NCBI GenBank assembly: GCA_041655955.1 | Contig: JBBAEN010000002.1 | Location: 682,001 to 746,000 of the forward strand | Length of the DNA: 64,000 bases | Origin: Micavibrio_A sp041655955 | GTDB lineage: Bacteria > Pseudomonadota > Alphaproteobacteria > Micavibrionales > Micavibrionaceae | Direction of reading: 5' to 3' | Part shown: positions 43,097 to 50,336 of the stretch, in pieces | How positions within the stretch are numbered: the stretch's first letter is position 1 | How the letters are laid out: every line of letters begins with the position of its first letter | Position numbers and translations under genes: made by a program | Notes under the pieces: generated by a model | The model's input: only the letters and a program-made list of their open reading frames with translations | Told to the model about the DNA's origin: nothing | Database searches by the model: none

Positions 43097-44914
43097 ATGA
43101 GCGACCAAGACATACCGGATAAAACACCAGATATAGCAGCAGACGGAAGCCCCTACCCGGAGCGCCGTGGCGGCGACAGGCGGCAGCAAACGATGCCTCC
43201 TCCCGGCGGCGTCGAAAGGCGTTGGGCCGATCGCCGCAGGGTGCGTGCGACAGAAGGGCGGGAGCGCTATCTGGACATGGTGCAGCGCGAGCGCGCCATG
43301 TTTATCGAGCAAGGCGTTTCCCGCTCGACGGAGCAATTGCTCGATATGGCGGGGGCGAGCACCTCTTCGGATCTTGAGGAGGAAGGCGTCAGGGATCGCG
43401 CGACGGGCGACCAGTTGCGCTCTGTCCTGCCGGTTCAATCGTGGCTGCCGCTCAGCATCCACCTTATCTCCCTGCGCGATGCCGTCTTGCGGATTGCGCC
43501 GCTGAATGAATTAAACGAACGCCAGCTTGAAGCGCTCATCTCCACGGCGAACCGCTCCGGTTTCCGGGTGGATCATATCCAGATTGAAATGTGGGATCGG
43601 GCGGAGCTTTTGGAAACGCTCCGCTCCGTGCATGACCTGTCTGCGGACAGGTGCGAAAAGACGCTCGCCCTCTGGCTTTCCGATACGGATAACGGGCTTT
43701 TGCTGAACCAGTTCCAGCGCGACATGCTGGCCGAGGCTTTGCAGATGCGCGCCTCTGATATTCACCTCGTTCATGAGGCGTCGGCGGACGCGCCGAACTG
43801 GATCAAATACCGGATTGACGGTGACTTGATCCCGATGCACCTGCTTCCGGGTGAGGCGATGGCGCGTTTGACGACGCTCCTCAAACGCGATGCCGGCCTC
43901 AACTTCGGGGATCGGGTGACACCGAAAGACGGCCGTTTCGGCTTTATGTGGCAGGGACGTTCGGTTGACGTGCGTGTTGCCGCGGGGCCGCAGGCGCAAG
44001 AGGGGGAAAAGGTCACGCTGCGTCTTCTCGACCGCGCGGCCCTCAAAGGGTTTGACGAGCTGTTCCGCCGCCACGAAGATGTCGGCGACTTTCTGGCGAA
44101 TGCCTTGTCACCTGAAATCAAGGGCGGCGGCGGGCTTATCCTTTTGTCCGGCCCGACAGGGTCGGGGAAGACAACGACGCTTTATGCCTGCGTCCAGCAA
44201 ATCGACCGCCGCAGGCGTCACGTCCTGACGATTGAAGATCCGATCGAATATGAACTGCGCTATGCAACGCAATGGCAGGTGAGGCCGGGCATGCCGGGCG
44301 GAGAATTCGCCGACCTTATCCGCGCCGCCATGCGTCACGACCCGGATTATATCGTTATCGGGGAGATGCGGGACGGCGATACGGTTGAAACGGCCCTGCG
44401 CGCGGCGGAATCCGGCCACACGGTTATCTCTACCGTTCACGCCGACACGGCGCTCCAGACCTTCGAGCGGCTGAGGTCGCTCATGCCGCCGGAGCGGGAG
44501 CGTTCTTCTACCTATACGCTGGCCCAGCAGGTGCGGGCGATTTTGAACCAGCGCCTTGTCAGGACATTATGCCAGGGATGCGCCCATCATCATAAGGTCG
44601 GCGATATTCTCAATGCCGATGAATTGGCGGCGCTCGACATACCGCTGGAAACGCCTGTTCGCACGCATAATGGTTCCGGATGCGATCTTTGCAACAGGAC
44701 GGGGATCGCGGGCCGTACATTGCTTCTTGATGCGATGCTGATCACGCTGGGGCCGGGGCAAAGAAACGAGATATACGAAGCGCTTACGAATAACGTGAAC
44801 CAGATGGTTCATGAAGAGGGGATCGTTGTGCATACGCGCAGGGAAGGGTTGATAGATTTGATAAGAAGCGGGCTTGTCGATCCTAAGGCCGGCGTTTCTT
44901 ATCTTGAACAATAA
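43097..44914 (+). CDS. GspE/PilB/PilQ-type pilus or secretion ATPase
   Basis: Hexameric motor ATPase for pilus extension or type II-like secretion (605 aa). ATG 43097 with AAGGGTGG upstream is preferred over the longer frame. An unusual N-terminus of about 200 residues opens with an Arg-rich stretch (PERRGGDRRQ, ERRWADRR). The catalytic half has ASDIHLV, Walker A SGPTGSGKTTT (Lys358), the Asp box TIEDPIEYEL, Walker B YIVIGEMRDGDT, the His box ISTVHADTA and a zinc tetra-Cys knuckle CQGC ... CDLC typical of extension ATPases. Thirteen bases separate it from the Ig-repeat gene. Confidence 0.95.
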   Translation: MSDQDIPDKTPDIAADGSPYPERRGGDRRQQTMPPPGGVERRWADRRRVRATEGRERYLDMVQRERAMFIEQGVSRSTEQLLDMAGASTSSDLEEEGVRDRATGDQLRSVLPVQSWLPLSIHLISLRDAVLRIAPLNELNERQLEALISTANRSGFRVDHIQIEMWDRAELLETLRSVHDLSADRCEKTLALWLSDTDNGLLLNQFQRDMLAEALQMRASDIHLVHEASADAPNWIKYRIDGDLIPMHLLPGEAMARLTTLLKRDAGLNFGDRVTPKDGRFGFMWQGRSVDVRVAAGPQAQEGEKVTLRLLDRAALKGFDELFRRHEDVGDFLANALSPEIKGGGGLILLSGPTGSGKTTTLYACVQQIDRRRRHVLTIEDPIEYELRYATQWQVRPGMPGGEFADLIRAAMRHDPDYIVIGEMRDGDTVETALRAAESGHTVISTVHADTALQTFERLRSLMPPERERSSTYTLAQQVRAILNQRLVRTLCQGCAHHHKVGDILNADELAALDIPLETPVRTHNGSGCDLCNRTGIAGRTLLLDAMLITLGPGQRNEIYEALTNNVNQMVHEEGIVVHTRREGLIDLIRSGLVDPKAGVSYLEQ

Positions 44915-44941
44915 ATGGACGGAACGGACGTATTGTAGTCA

Positions 44942-46162
44942 ATGAAACAGTGGGTTGCAGAGATAGCATATGACAGCACATCGGGGCCGAAAAAGGCTCT
45001 GGAGTCATTCTACATGCCTTCCGAAGACGATGTCCGCGCCGCCATAGCGCAAAAGGGCGGTTATGTCCTTTCTATCCGCCCGCATAAGCGATCGCCCCTT
45101 GAAAGGCTGCTTGCGCGTTCAAGCTGGTGGCAGGTTCAGCTCTTGCGCGGGATCATGTTCCGTTCGCTGTCCCAGTCGCCGGGGGTTGCCTTCTGGAAGA
45201 TTATCCAGGCCGAAACCAACCCGCAGCGGCAAAATATTCTGGCGCCCGCGCGTGAGGCGCTGGCCCGCGGCCTTGGCGTTATTGATGCGCTGAAGGCGCT
45301 GAACATCTATGATCCCGGCACGCTCGCCATTCTCGCGGCGTCGGAGCGGGCCAACAAGCTTGCGGAAGGTATTCCGCATGCCATCCATTCCATTACCCAA
45401 AAGAAAAAGAACCAGCGGGCGATTATGGGGACGATGGGCTGGCTCGGCTTCGACCTGATTACCATTGTGCAATCCCTTTATTGGGGGCAGGACATGGTGC
45501 TGGGATGGTTCAGGAACAACGCGCCGGAGGATCCTGTAAAATACGAAGAATACACCATCGTTGTCGGCAATCTTGAGCTGACGTGGAATATCCTTATCTA
45601 TCTTGCCTTCGCAATCGGTAGTTTTATGGTGTGGGCGATTATTTCCTTCTTCCTCAACCGCGGCAAGACCGACTGGCCGACGGCGCGGATTGTGCGCCGG
45701 ATTCCCTTGATTGGCTCTTATTTGCGGGATCTGGGCTTTTCGGATTCCATGATGGCCTGTGCGCGGATGCTGCGCGGGCTGGTGCCTATCAATGCGGCGC
45801 TGACGCAGGCGGGGCAGGCAACAACGGCGCCGGAAGTTTCACGTTATTGGCAAGAGGCAAATATTGATCTGGAGCGCGGTATTTCGCTGGGGGCGGCCAT
45901 GGACAGGGAACCGCTGACCCGTTCAGAACGGCTCGAACTCGCGACCTTGTCGGATCTGGGGCAAGTTGCTACAATCATGGAATCAATCGCCGAAATGCGC
46001 GCGCAATCGGCAAAGACAAAACATTCACTCATCGTGTGGCTCGCTTTTGCGCTGACCGGTGTTTATCTCGCAATTGCCTTCGGTTCCGCTATTTATGCTT
46101 TGACGGTTATGAATATGAGCATGGATAGCATGATGGGGGGACTCGTAGAGGGAGTTATTTAG
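44942..46162 (+). CDS. GspF/PilC-like inner-membrane platform protein
   Basis: The polytopic core of the assembly platform (406 aa) of the T2SF family as seen in BfpE, TcpE and R64 PilR. The duplicated cytosolic T2SF domains (about 70-175 and 275-375) flank membrane segments near 175-190, 218-245 and at the C-terminus (LIVWLAFALTGVYLAIAFGS). ALARGLGVIDALKALNIYDPG and LRGLVPINAALTQAG are the paired T2SF repeats. It follows the ATPase by 27 bases and ends one base before the next start. Confidence 0.92.
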   Translation: MKQWVAEIAYDSTSGPKKALESFYMPSEDDVRAAIAQKGGYVLSIRPHKRSPLERLLARSSWWQVQLLRGIMFRSLSQSPGVAFWKIIQAETNPQRQNILAPAREALARGLGVIDALKALNIYDPGTLAILAASERANKLAEGIPHAIHSITQKKKNQRAIMGTMGWLGFDLITIVQSLYWGQDMVLGWFRNNAPEDPVKYEEYTIVVGNLELTWNILIYLAFAIGSFMVWAIISFFLNRGKTDWPTARIVRRIPLIGSYLRDLGFSDSMMACARMLRGLVPINAALTQAGQATTAPEVSRYWQEANIDLERGISLGAAMDREPLTRSERLELATLSDLGQVATIMESIAEMRAQSAKTKHSLIVWLAFALTGVYLAIAFGSAIYALTVMNMSMDSMMGGLVEGVI

Positions 46163-46163
46163 T

Positions 46164-47168
46164 TTGGCGCTGACCGGCAGAGATAAAGATGCAATGGAAA
46201 AGGGGAAGCCCGCAGCAGAACGCCGTGCAGGACAGGGCGTTACGAGGTTGCGCCCCGGTATGGCCGATTATATCGCCGGAGAGGCGGCGCAATTCAATGC
46301 CGATTTGTCGCCTTACTTGCCGCATGAGCTGGTCGGCGGATCGGTTCCGCATCTGGTCGGCTCCGAGGATGAGGCCGTATGGAACGCGGCGGCGCAAGCC
46401 TGCAGCACGGAAAAAGTCCACTATGTCTATTCGGCGGAAGGCGGGCGTTTATGGTATCTGGCCTGCCCGTCCTCGGTTCTGGCTTCCGCCCCCGATAGCT
46501 GGTGCCCGCTGGCGGCGGCCTTGCCGGGACATAGCGAGTTCTGGGATAAGGAAACGGTTTATTTGTATGAGCAGGAAGGGATGGCTTCGGCCTTGCGCTG
46601 GGATCCCGATACGGGCCGTTTGCAGGTGTTTTTGGGCGCCGCCCGGACATTGCTCCCGCGAATGCAGAGCATGGATGCGAACTTTGTGACGATCAATCCG
46701 GCGGTTGCGGATGTAGTGCCGTGGAAAAACCGTCAGCTTAAAACCGAAAAGCTTTCGCGCGCCTCGGCCCTTTCCCTGCTTTATGTCGGGATCGGGATCA
46801 ATATTATCATCTTCTTGTTTTTAATTTTCCAGTTTATCCTGACGAATACCCTGATCCGGTCTTTAGACAGTGTGGAAGCTGCGACGCAAAAAGCATCGCA
46901 AACACTGATGATCAGCGCCTATGATGCCTTGCAGTCGGATTCCATCCGGCACATGGTGCGCGTACATGAAATGCTTGATGAGCTGGCTAAAATAGACGGC
47001 ACGCTCGTAAAATATGAGGTCAACGGCAAGGCGGTCGAATGGGAAGTTCTGGTACCGCTTATATACGGGCAGGCCATAGGGCAGAGCGATTATCAGGGCA
47101 CGATTAAGGGGCAGGTGCAGCCGGGGCTGGAGCCGGACGGGCGCGTGCGCATTAAGGGGAATCTGTAA
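46164..47168 (+). CDS. bitopic pilus platform protein (GspL/PilO-like topology)
   Basis: A 334-residue protein with a long soluble N-terminal half, one membrane span (about 203-227, SLLYVGIGINIIIFLFLIFQ) and about 100 C-terminal residues. TTG 46164 is used because GGAG lies nine bases upstream; ATG 46194 is an alternative. This topology fits the cytosolic-domain platform proteins GspL, BfpC or R64 PilO, which contact the ATPase, but sequence similarity is not strong enough for me to name the family. The coupling with the preceding gene supports a structural role. Confidence 0.75.
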   Translation: MALTGRDKDAMEKGKPAAERRAGQGVTRLRPGMADYIAGEAAQFNADLSPYLPHELVGGSVPHLVGSEDEAVWNAAAQACSTEKVHYVYSAEGGRLWYLACPSSVLASAPDSWCPLAAALPGHSEFWDKETVYLYEQEGMASALRWDPDTGRLQVFLGAARTLLPRMQSMDANFVTINPAVADVVPWKNRQLKTEKLSRASALSLLYVGIGINIIIFLFLIFQFILTNTLIRSLDSVEAATQKASQTLMISAYDALQSDSIRHMVRVHEMLDELAKIDGTLVKYEVNGKAVEWEVLVPLIYGQAIGQSDYQGTIKGQVQPGLEPDGRVRIKGNL

Positions 47169-47266
47169 TTCTATAAAATTTTAATTAAATCAGTTTGTTG
47201 TGTAACGTGTTTTCAATATATTTTAGGTAAAATTTTATGAGCATTATAGAGGTTTGAACGAGGCAC

Positions 47267-47815
47267 ATGGCGCTTGATCTAAAAAAACTCGACATAAGCG
47301 CGTTAAAAAAACTGACGGATCCCAAGGCCGCCGGCGATCTCAACGTGTTTCTTGAGAAAATGCCGCAGCATGTGGGGCAGACCGTCCTGATTGCGGCGGG
47401 AATTGCATGGGCTATGGCTGGCGCGCTCGGCCTCTATGCCAGCGTACAGGCGCGCCAGCTGACGGAATTCAGGGCCGATCTGGCAAAGGCGGAAGCAACG
47501 CAGCCAAGCGTTCCGCGAATCAGCGACGTCCCGATTGCACCGGCTGAAGTCGAAGCCTTTATCACGAAAGTGGCGCCCTCCTATCCGGGGCTGAATATGC
47601 AGGTCAAAGGTTCCAGCATCATTATTACATCGAGCTATACCGGGGATTTCGGCAAGTTCCGCGAGGCTATCGGGCATATGCAAAATGGCGGTTCCGGCTG
47701 GCGGGTAACCCTTGAAAAACTCTGTGTTGGGCGCGAATGCGGCGACAAGGACAAGCTTGGGGTCTCCTTAAGGGTTAATAAGGTTTCTGTGGAAAATCCC
47801 AATATCGGAGGATAA
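47267..47815 (+). CDS. single-span pilus platform protein (GspM/PilO-like topology)
   Basis: A 182-residue protein with a short cytosolic stretch, a membrane helix (about 38-60), then a periplasmic part that looks ferredoxin-like, ending in a Cys-pair segment (LCVGREC). This matches GspM/PilO-type partners of the GspL-like protein. A 98-base AT-rich gap separates it from the preceding gene and may hold an internal promoter. The role is inferred from position and topology. Confidence 0.7.
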   Translation: MALDLKKLDISALKKLTDPKAAGDLNVFLEKMPQHVGQTVLIAAGIAWAMAGALGLYASVQARQLTEFRADLAKAEATQPSVPRISDVPIAPAEVEAFITKVAPSYPGLNMQVKGSSIIITSSYTGDFGKFREAIGHMQNGGSGWRVTLEKLCVGRECGDKDKLGVSLRVNKVSVENPNIGG

Positions 47816-47816
47816 A

Positions 47817-47852
47817 GTTATGTGTTATATAGTTGTTATGTGTTATATAGTT
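47817..47852 (+). repeat. perfect tandem 18-bp repeat in the pilin leader
   Basis: Two copies of GTTATGTGTTATATAGTT stand head to tail between the platform gene and the first pilin-like gene, 38 bases before its start. They are AT-rich against a GC-rich background and could be a regulator site, a promoter duplication or a phase-variable tract. Confidence 0.9.
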
Positions 47853-47890
47853 AAAGTATGTAGCGTTAGGCTAGCTCAGGAGGGAATATA

Positions 47891-48616
47891 ATGAACGGCC
47901 ATAATAATAATAGGCAGGCGGAAAAGGGGAACGTCTTGTTCCTTATCCTTATTGCCGTTGCCCTGTTTGCGGCACTCTCTTATGTTGTGACGCAATCGAC
48001 ACGGTCGGGAAGCGGTTCCACTGAGCGCGAGAAAAATATTCTTTCCGGCGCGCAGATGACGCAATATCCGACCGCGCTCAGGACATCCATTATCCGCATG
48101 GTTCTAGGTGGCTCATCCGTCGAAAATATTAAATTCGATGCGCCGGGTTCGACCGGATTCACGATGGTTTCCGCTCCCTTGCTGGTCTTCCACCCGCAAG
48201 GCGGCGGCGCAAGCTATCAGATGGGGGCTGCCGAGCTTTCCGCTGATGGCGTTCCGTTGCCATGGTATTATAACGCCGAATTCCAGGTCGATGGTATCGG
48301 CATGAATGGCGCGGGCGGTAACGAGCTTATCGCTTTCTTGCCGGGGGTTGCAGGCGGCGTATGCCGTCAGGTGAACGAACAAATCGGCATTAACTTGACG
48401 GGATGCGATATAACTGTCGGCGGAGTGCCGCTGGTTGATGTTGCTGTTACCAGTACGAAAATTACAGAAAATATTGTCCGCGGCGAAGACTTCCCGCTGA
48501 CTGTGATGGACACACTGAGGGCAAGTGGCTGTGATGCATTCTTGCGTCAGGCATCCGGTTGTTTTCGTGAAGCGGGTGGCCGCTACACTTTCTATTCCGT
48601 TCTCCTTGAACGGTAA
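47891..48616 (+). CDS. pilin-like protein 1
   Basis: A 241-residue pseudopilin candidate. AGGAGG precedes ATG 47891. A 13-residue polar leader ends in EKG, followed by a hydrophobic segment (NVLFLILIAVALFAALSYVV), the layout cleaved by prepilin peptidase. Mature residue 5 is Leu, not Glu, so it should behave like a minor or tip pilin. Four cysteines lie in the C-terminal globular part. It starts a run of three pilin-like genes. Confidence 0.82.
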   Translation: MNGHNNNRQAEKGNVLFLILIAVALFAALSYVVTQSTRSGSGSTEREKNILSGAQMTQYPTALRTSIIRMVLGGSSVENIKFDAPGSTGFTMVSAPLLVFHPQGGGASYQMGAAELSADGVPLPWYYNAEFQVDGIGMNGAGGNELIAFLPGVAGGVCRQVNEQIGINLTGCDITVGGVPLVDVAVTSTKITENIVRGEDFPLTVMDTLRASGCDAFLRQASGCFREAGGRYTFYSVLLER

Positions 48617-48652
48617 GAGAAGGCTTTGCCCGGATATAACGGCTTTTGCGAT

Positions 48653-48691
48653 CCGGTCTTCCAGAAATCTGGAAGACCGGTTCCGGTTTTT
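48653..48691 (+). terminator. strong hairpin between pilin-like genes 1 and 2
   Basis: CCGGTCTTCCAGA (48653-48665) and TCTGGAAGACCGG (48668-48680) form a perfect 13-bp stem, with TTCCGGTTTTT following. It looks like a terminator or a processing and stability hairpin that would set different amounts of pilin 1 and pilins 2-3. Confidence 0.7.
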
Positions 48692-48712
48692 ACAGATGAA
48701 AGCGGCGATATA

Positions 48713-49480
48713 ATGCATACACGCTCTCCCTTCATTCCGTTTGTTACGGCTTCTCGGATTGATCCGGTTATTCCGTCTTCTTCCCCCGCTTCGGTTTCTG
48801 AGAGGGAGCGCGGGAGCGCCCTTGTCTATATCCTGATAGCGATTGCCTTGCTGGCTTTGTTGACATCCGTCTTTGTCGGCGATTCATCGAACCAGCAGGC
48901 AACAGCGCAAAACAGCTTGCGCCTTGTGACGGAATTCAAGAACCAGATAAATGTCATCCGGACGGCGATAGATGAATGCGCGTTTGTCTATCCGAACGGC
49001 GACATAACCATGCCGCCGGCCAATCCCGTCGGAGGGCAGAACCCGATCCGCCCCTATCCGCTTCAGCCGGACAACGCCTATCTTTCGGGGCCAAGCACGA
49101 GCTCTTTGGTAAAAGACATACGCTGCCCCGGCATACCGGGAAACAGCAGCGATCATGCCCGTATTTTTGCGGGCAGTTCAGGACGGTTTTTGCCGCCGCC
49201 GCCCAATCTGTTCGATCCCTGGCTCTATTATAATAATACGGATGGCGTTTTCTTCATGGCAAAAACAAGCAAGACGGATCTTTATATCGATCTTGCGCTG
49301 AAAAAGCTGGATGAAGAATATTCCGCCTGCGAGGTGCAATATATTGACGCGGCATCGGCCGTGCAGACGACATCGCATGCCGCCGCCGCTTATGCATGTC
49401 CCGCCAATAACAGGTGCCTTGTCGTGCGCGTCATAACACGCGCCAGCGCGGTGTATCCGGGTGAAACAGGGTGCAGTTAA
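48713..49480 (+). CDS. pilin-like protein 2
   Basis: A 255-residue protein from ATG 48713; the open frame extends back to 48626 through the hairpin, which is unlikely to be coding. A long leader of about 34 residues ends in ERERG, then a hydrophobic helix SALVYILIAIALLALLTSVF. Long leaders are typical of type IVb pilins, but mature position 5 is Tyr instead of Glu. The C-terminal region shares RCPGIPGN, FLPPPP and PWLYYNN with the next protein, and both carry several matching cysteines. Confidence 0.82.
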   Translation: MHTRSPFIPFVTASRIDPVIPSSSPASVSERERGSALVYILIAIALLALLTSVFVGDSSNQQATAQNSLRLVTEFKNQINVIRTAIDECAFVYPNGDITMPPANPVGGQNPIRPYPLQPDNAYLSGPSTSSLVKDIRCPGIPGNSSDHARIFAGSSGRFLPPPPNLFDPWLYYNNTDGVFFMAKTSKTDLYIDLALKKLDEEYSACEVQYIDAASAVQTTSHAAAAYACPANNRCLVVRVITRASAVYPGETGCS

Positions 49481-49524
49481 TAAAATTCTCTGCCCCCGGC
49501 GGCAACAAGCGAAAGACGTTTAAA

Positions 49525-50289
49525 ATGCTATTAAGAAAATATTGCGCAAAGCCCGCGGGCGTGGCTGATACGGCAAAGGATATCAAATATGACCGGCGCG
49601 GAAGCGCACTTATTTATATTCTGGTATTGATAGCGTTGCTGGCCATGCTGACATCGACCTTGATGGATACGTCGAGTTCGCGTTCATCCGCGGCAAGCGT
49701 TCATAATACGGTTTCGGAGATTAGCTCTCAGATAGAATTTATCCGCTCTGCCATTCAGGAATGCGTGCTTGCATATTCAGGCGGGGATGCGGGCATGCCG
49801 TCCGCCCCCGTGGGCGGCCCTGCCGGGCGCGGGCAATATCCTGTCCGCCCCTATCCGCTGGTTCCGCATAATACTTATCTTGCCACACCGCGCGCTGCGG
49901 GGCCGACAGTGAGCGATTTGCGCTGCCCCGGCAACCCCGGCAACAGCAATAATCATGCGAAAATATTTTCGGGCGTCGCCGGCAAATTCCTGCCGCCGCC
50001 GCCTTCCTTGTTTTCGCCGTGGCTCTATTATAATAACGTCGATGGCGTATTCTTTATGACGCGGACGGATAAGCCGGACGCTTTTCTGGATTCCGCGCTC
50101 CAACGTCTTGACGAGCATTATAGCCGCTGCGAGTTCAGCTATATCAACGCCGATTCGGCCAATGTCCATGTGACGTCGAACAGCGATACGGAATATATGT
50201 GCCCGGCCGGATCGAAATGTATTGTCGTACGCATGCTTACGACGGGCTCCGCTATCTATGCGGGGGAAGCGCCGGGAACCTGCCCCTGA
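49525..50289 (+). CDS. pilin-like protein 3, paralogue of pilin-like protein 2
   Basis: A 254-residue protein from ATG 49525; GTG 49471, overlapping the upstream gene, is an alternative. The leader of 26 residues ends in YDRRG before SALIYILVLIALLAMLTSTL; mature residue 5 is Tyr. Throughout, it parallels the preceding protein: RPYPLVPHNTYL, RCPGNPGN, FLPPPPSLFSPWLYYNNVDG and a C-terminal Cys cluster. It is evidently the product of a tandem duplication. It is the last gene of the pilus-like locus. Confidence 0.82.
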   Translation: MLLRKYCAKPAGVADTAKDIKYDRRGSALIYILVLIALLAMLTSTLMDTSSSRSSAASVHNTVSEISSQIEFIRSAIQECVLAYSGGDAGMPSAPVGGPAGRGQYPVRPYPLVPHNTYLATPRAAGPTVSDLRCPGNPGNSNNHAKIFSGVAGKFLPPPPSLFSPWLYYNNVDGVFFMTRTDKPDAFLDSALQRLDEHYSRCEFSYINADSANVHVTSNSDTEYMCPAGSKCIVVRMLTTGSAIYAGEAPGTCP

Positions 50290-50336
50290 TTGGCGGGGCG
50301 CGGAAGGGTGCTGGGCGCTGGGCGCGGCAAGGCGCG

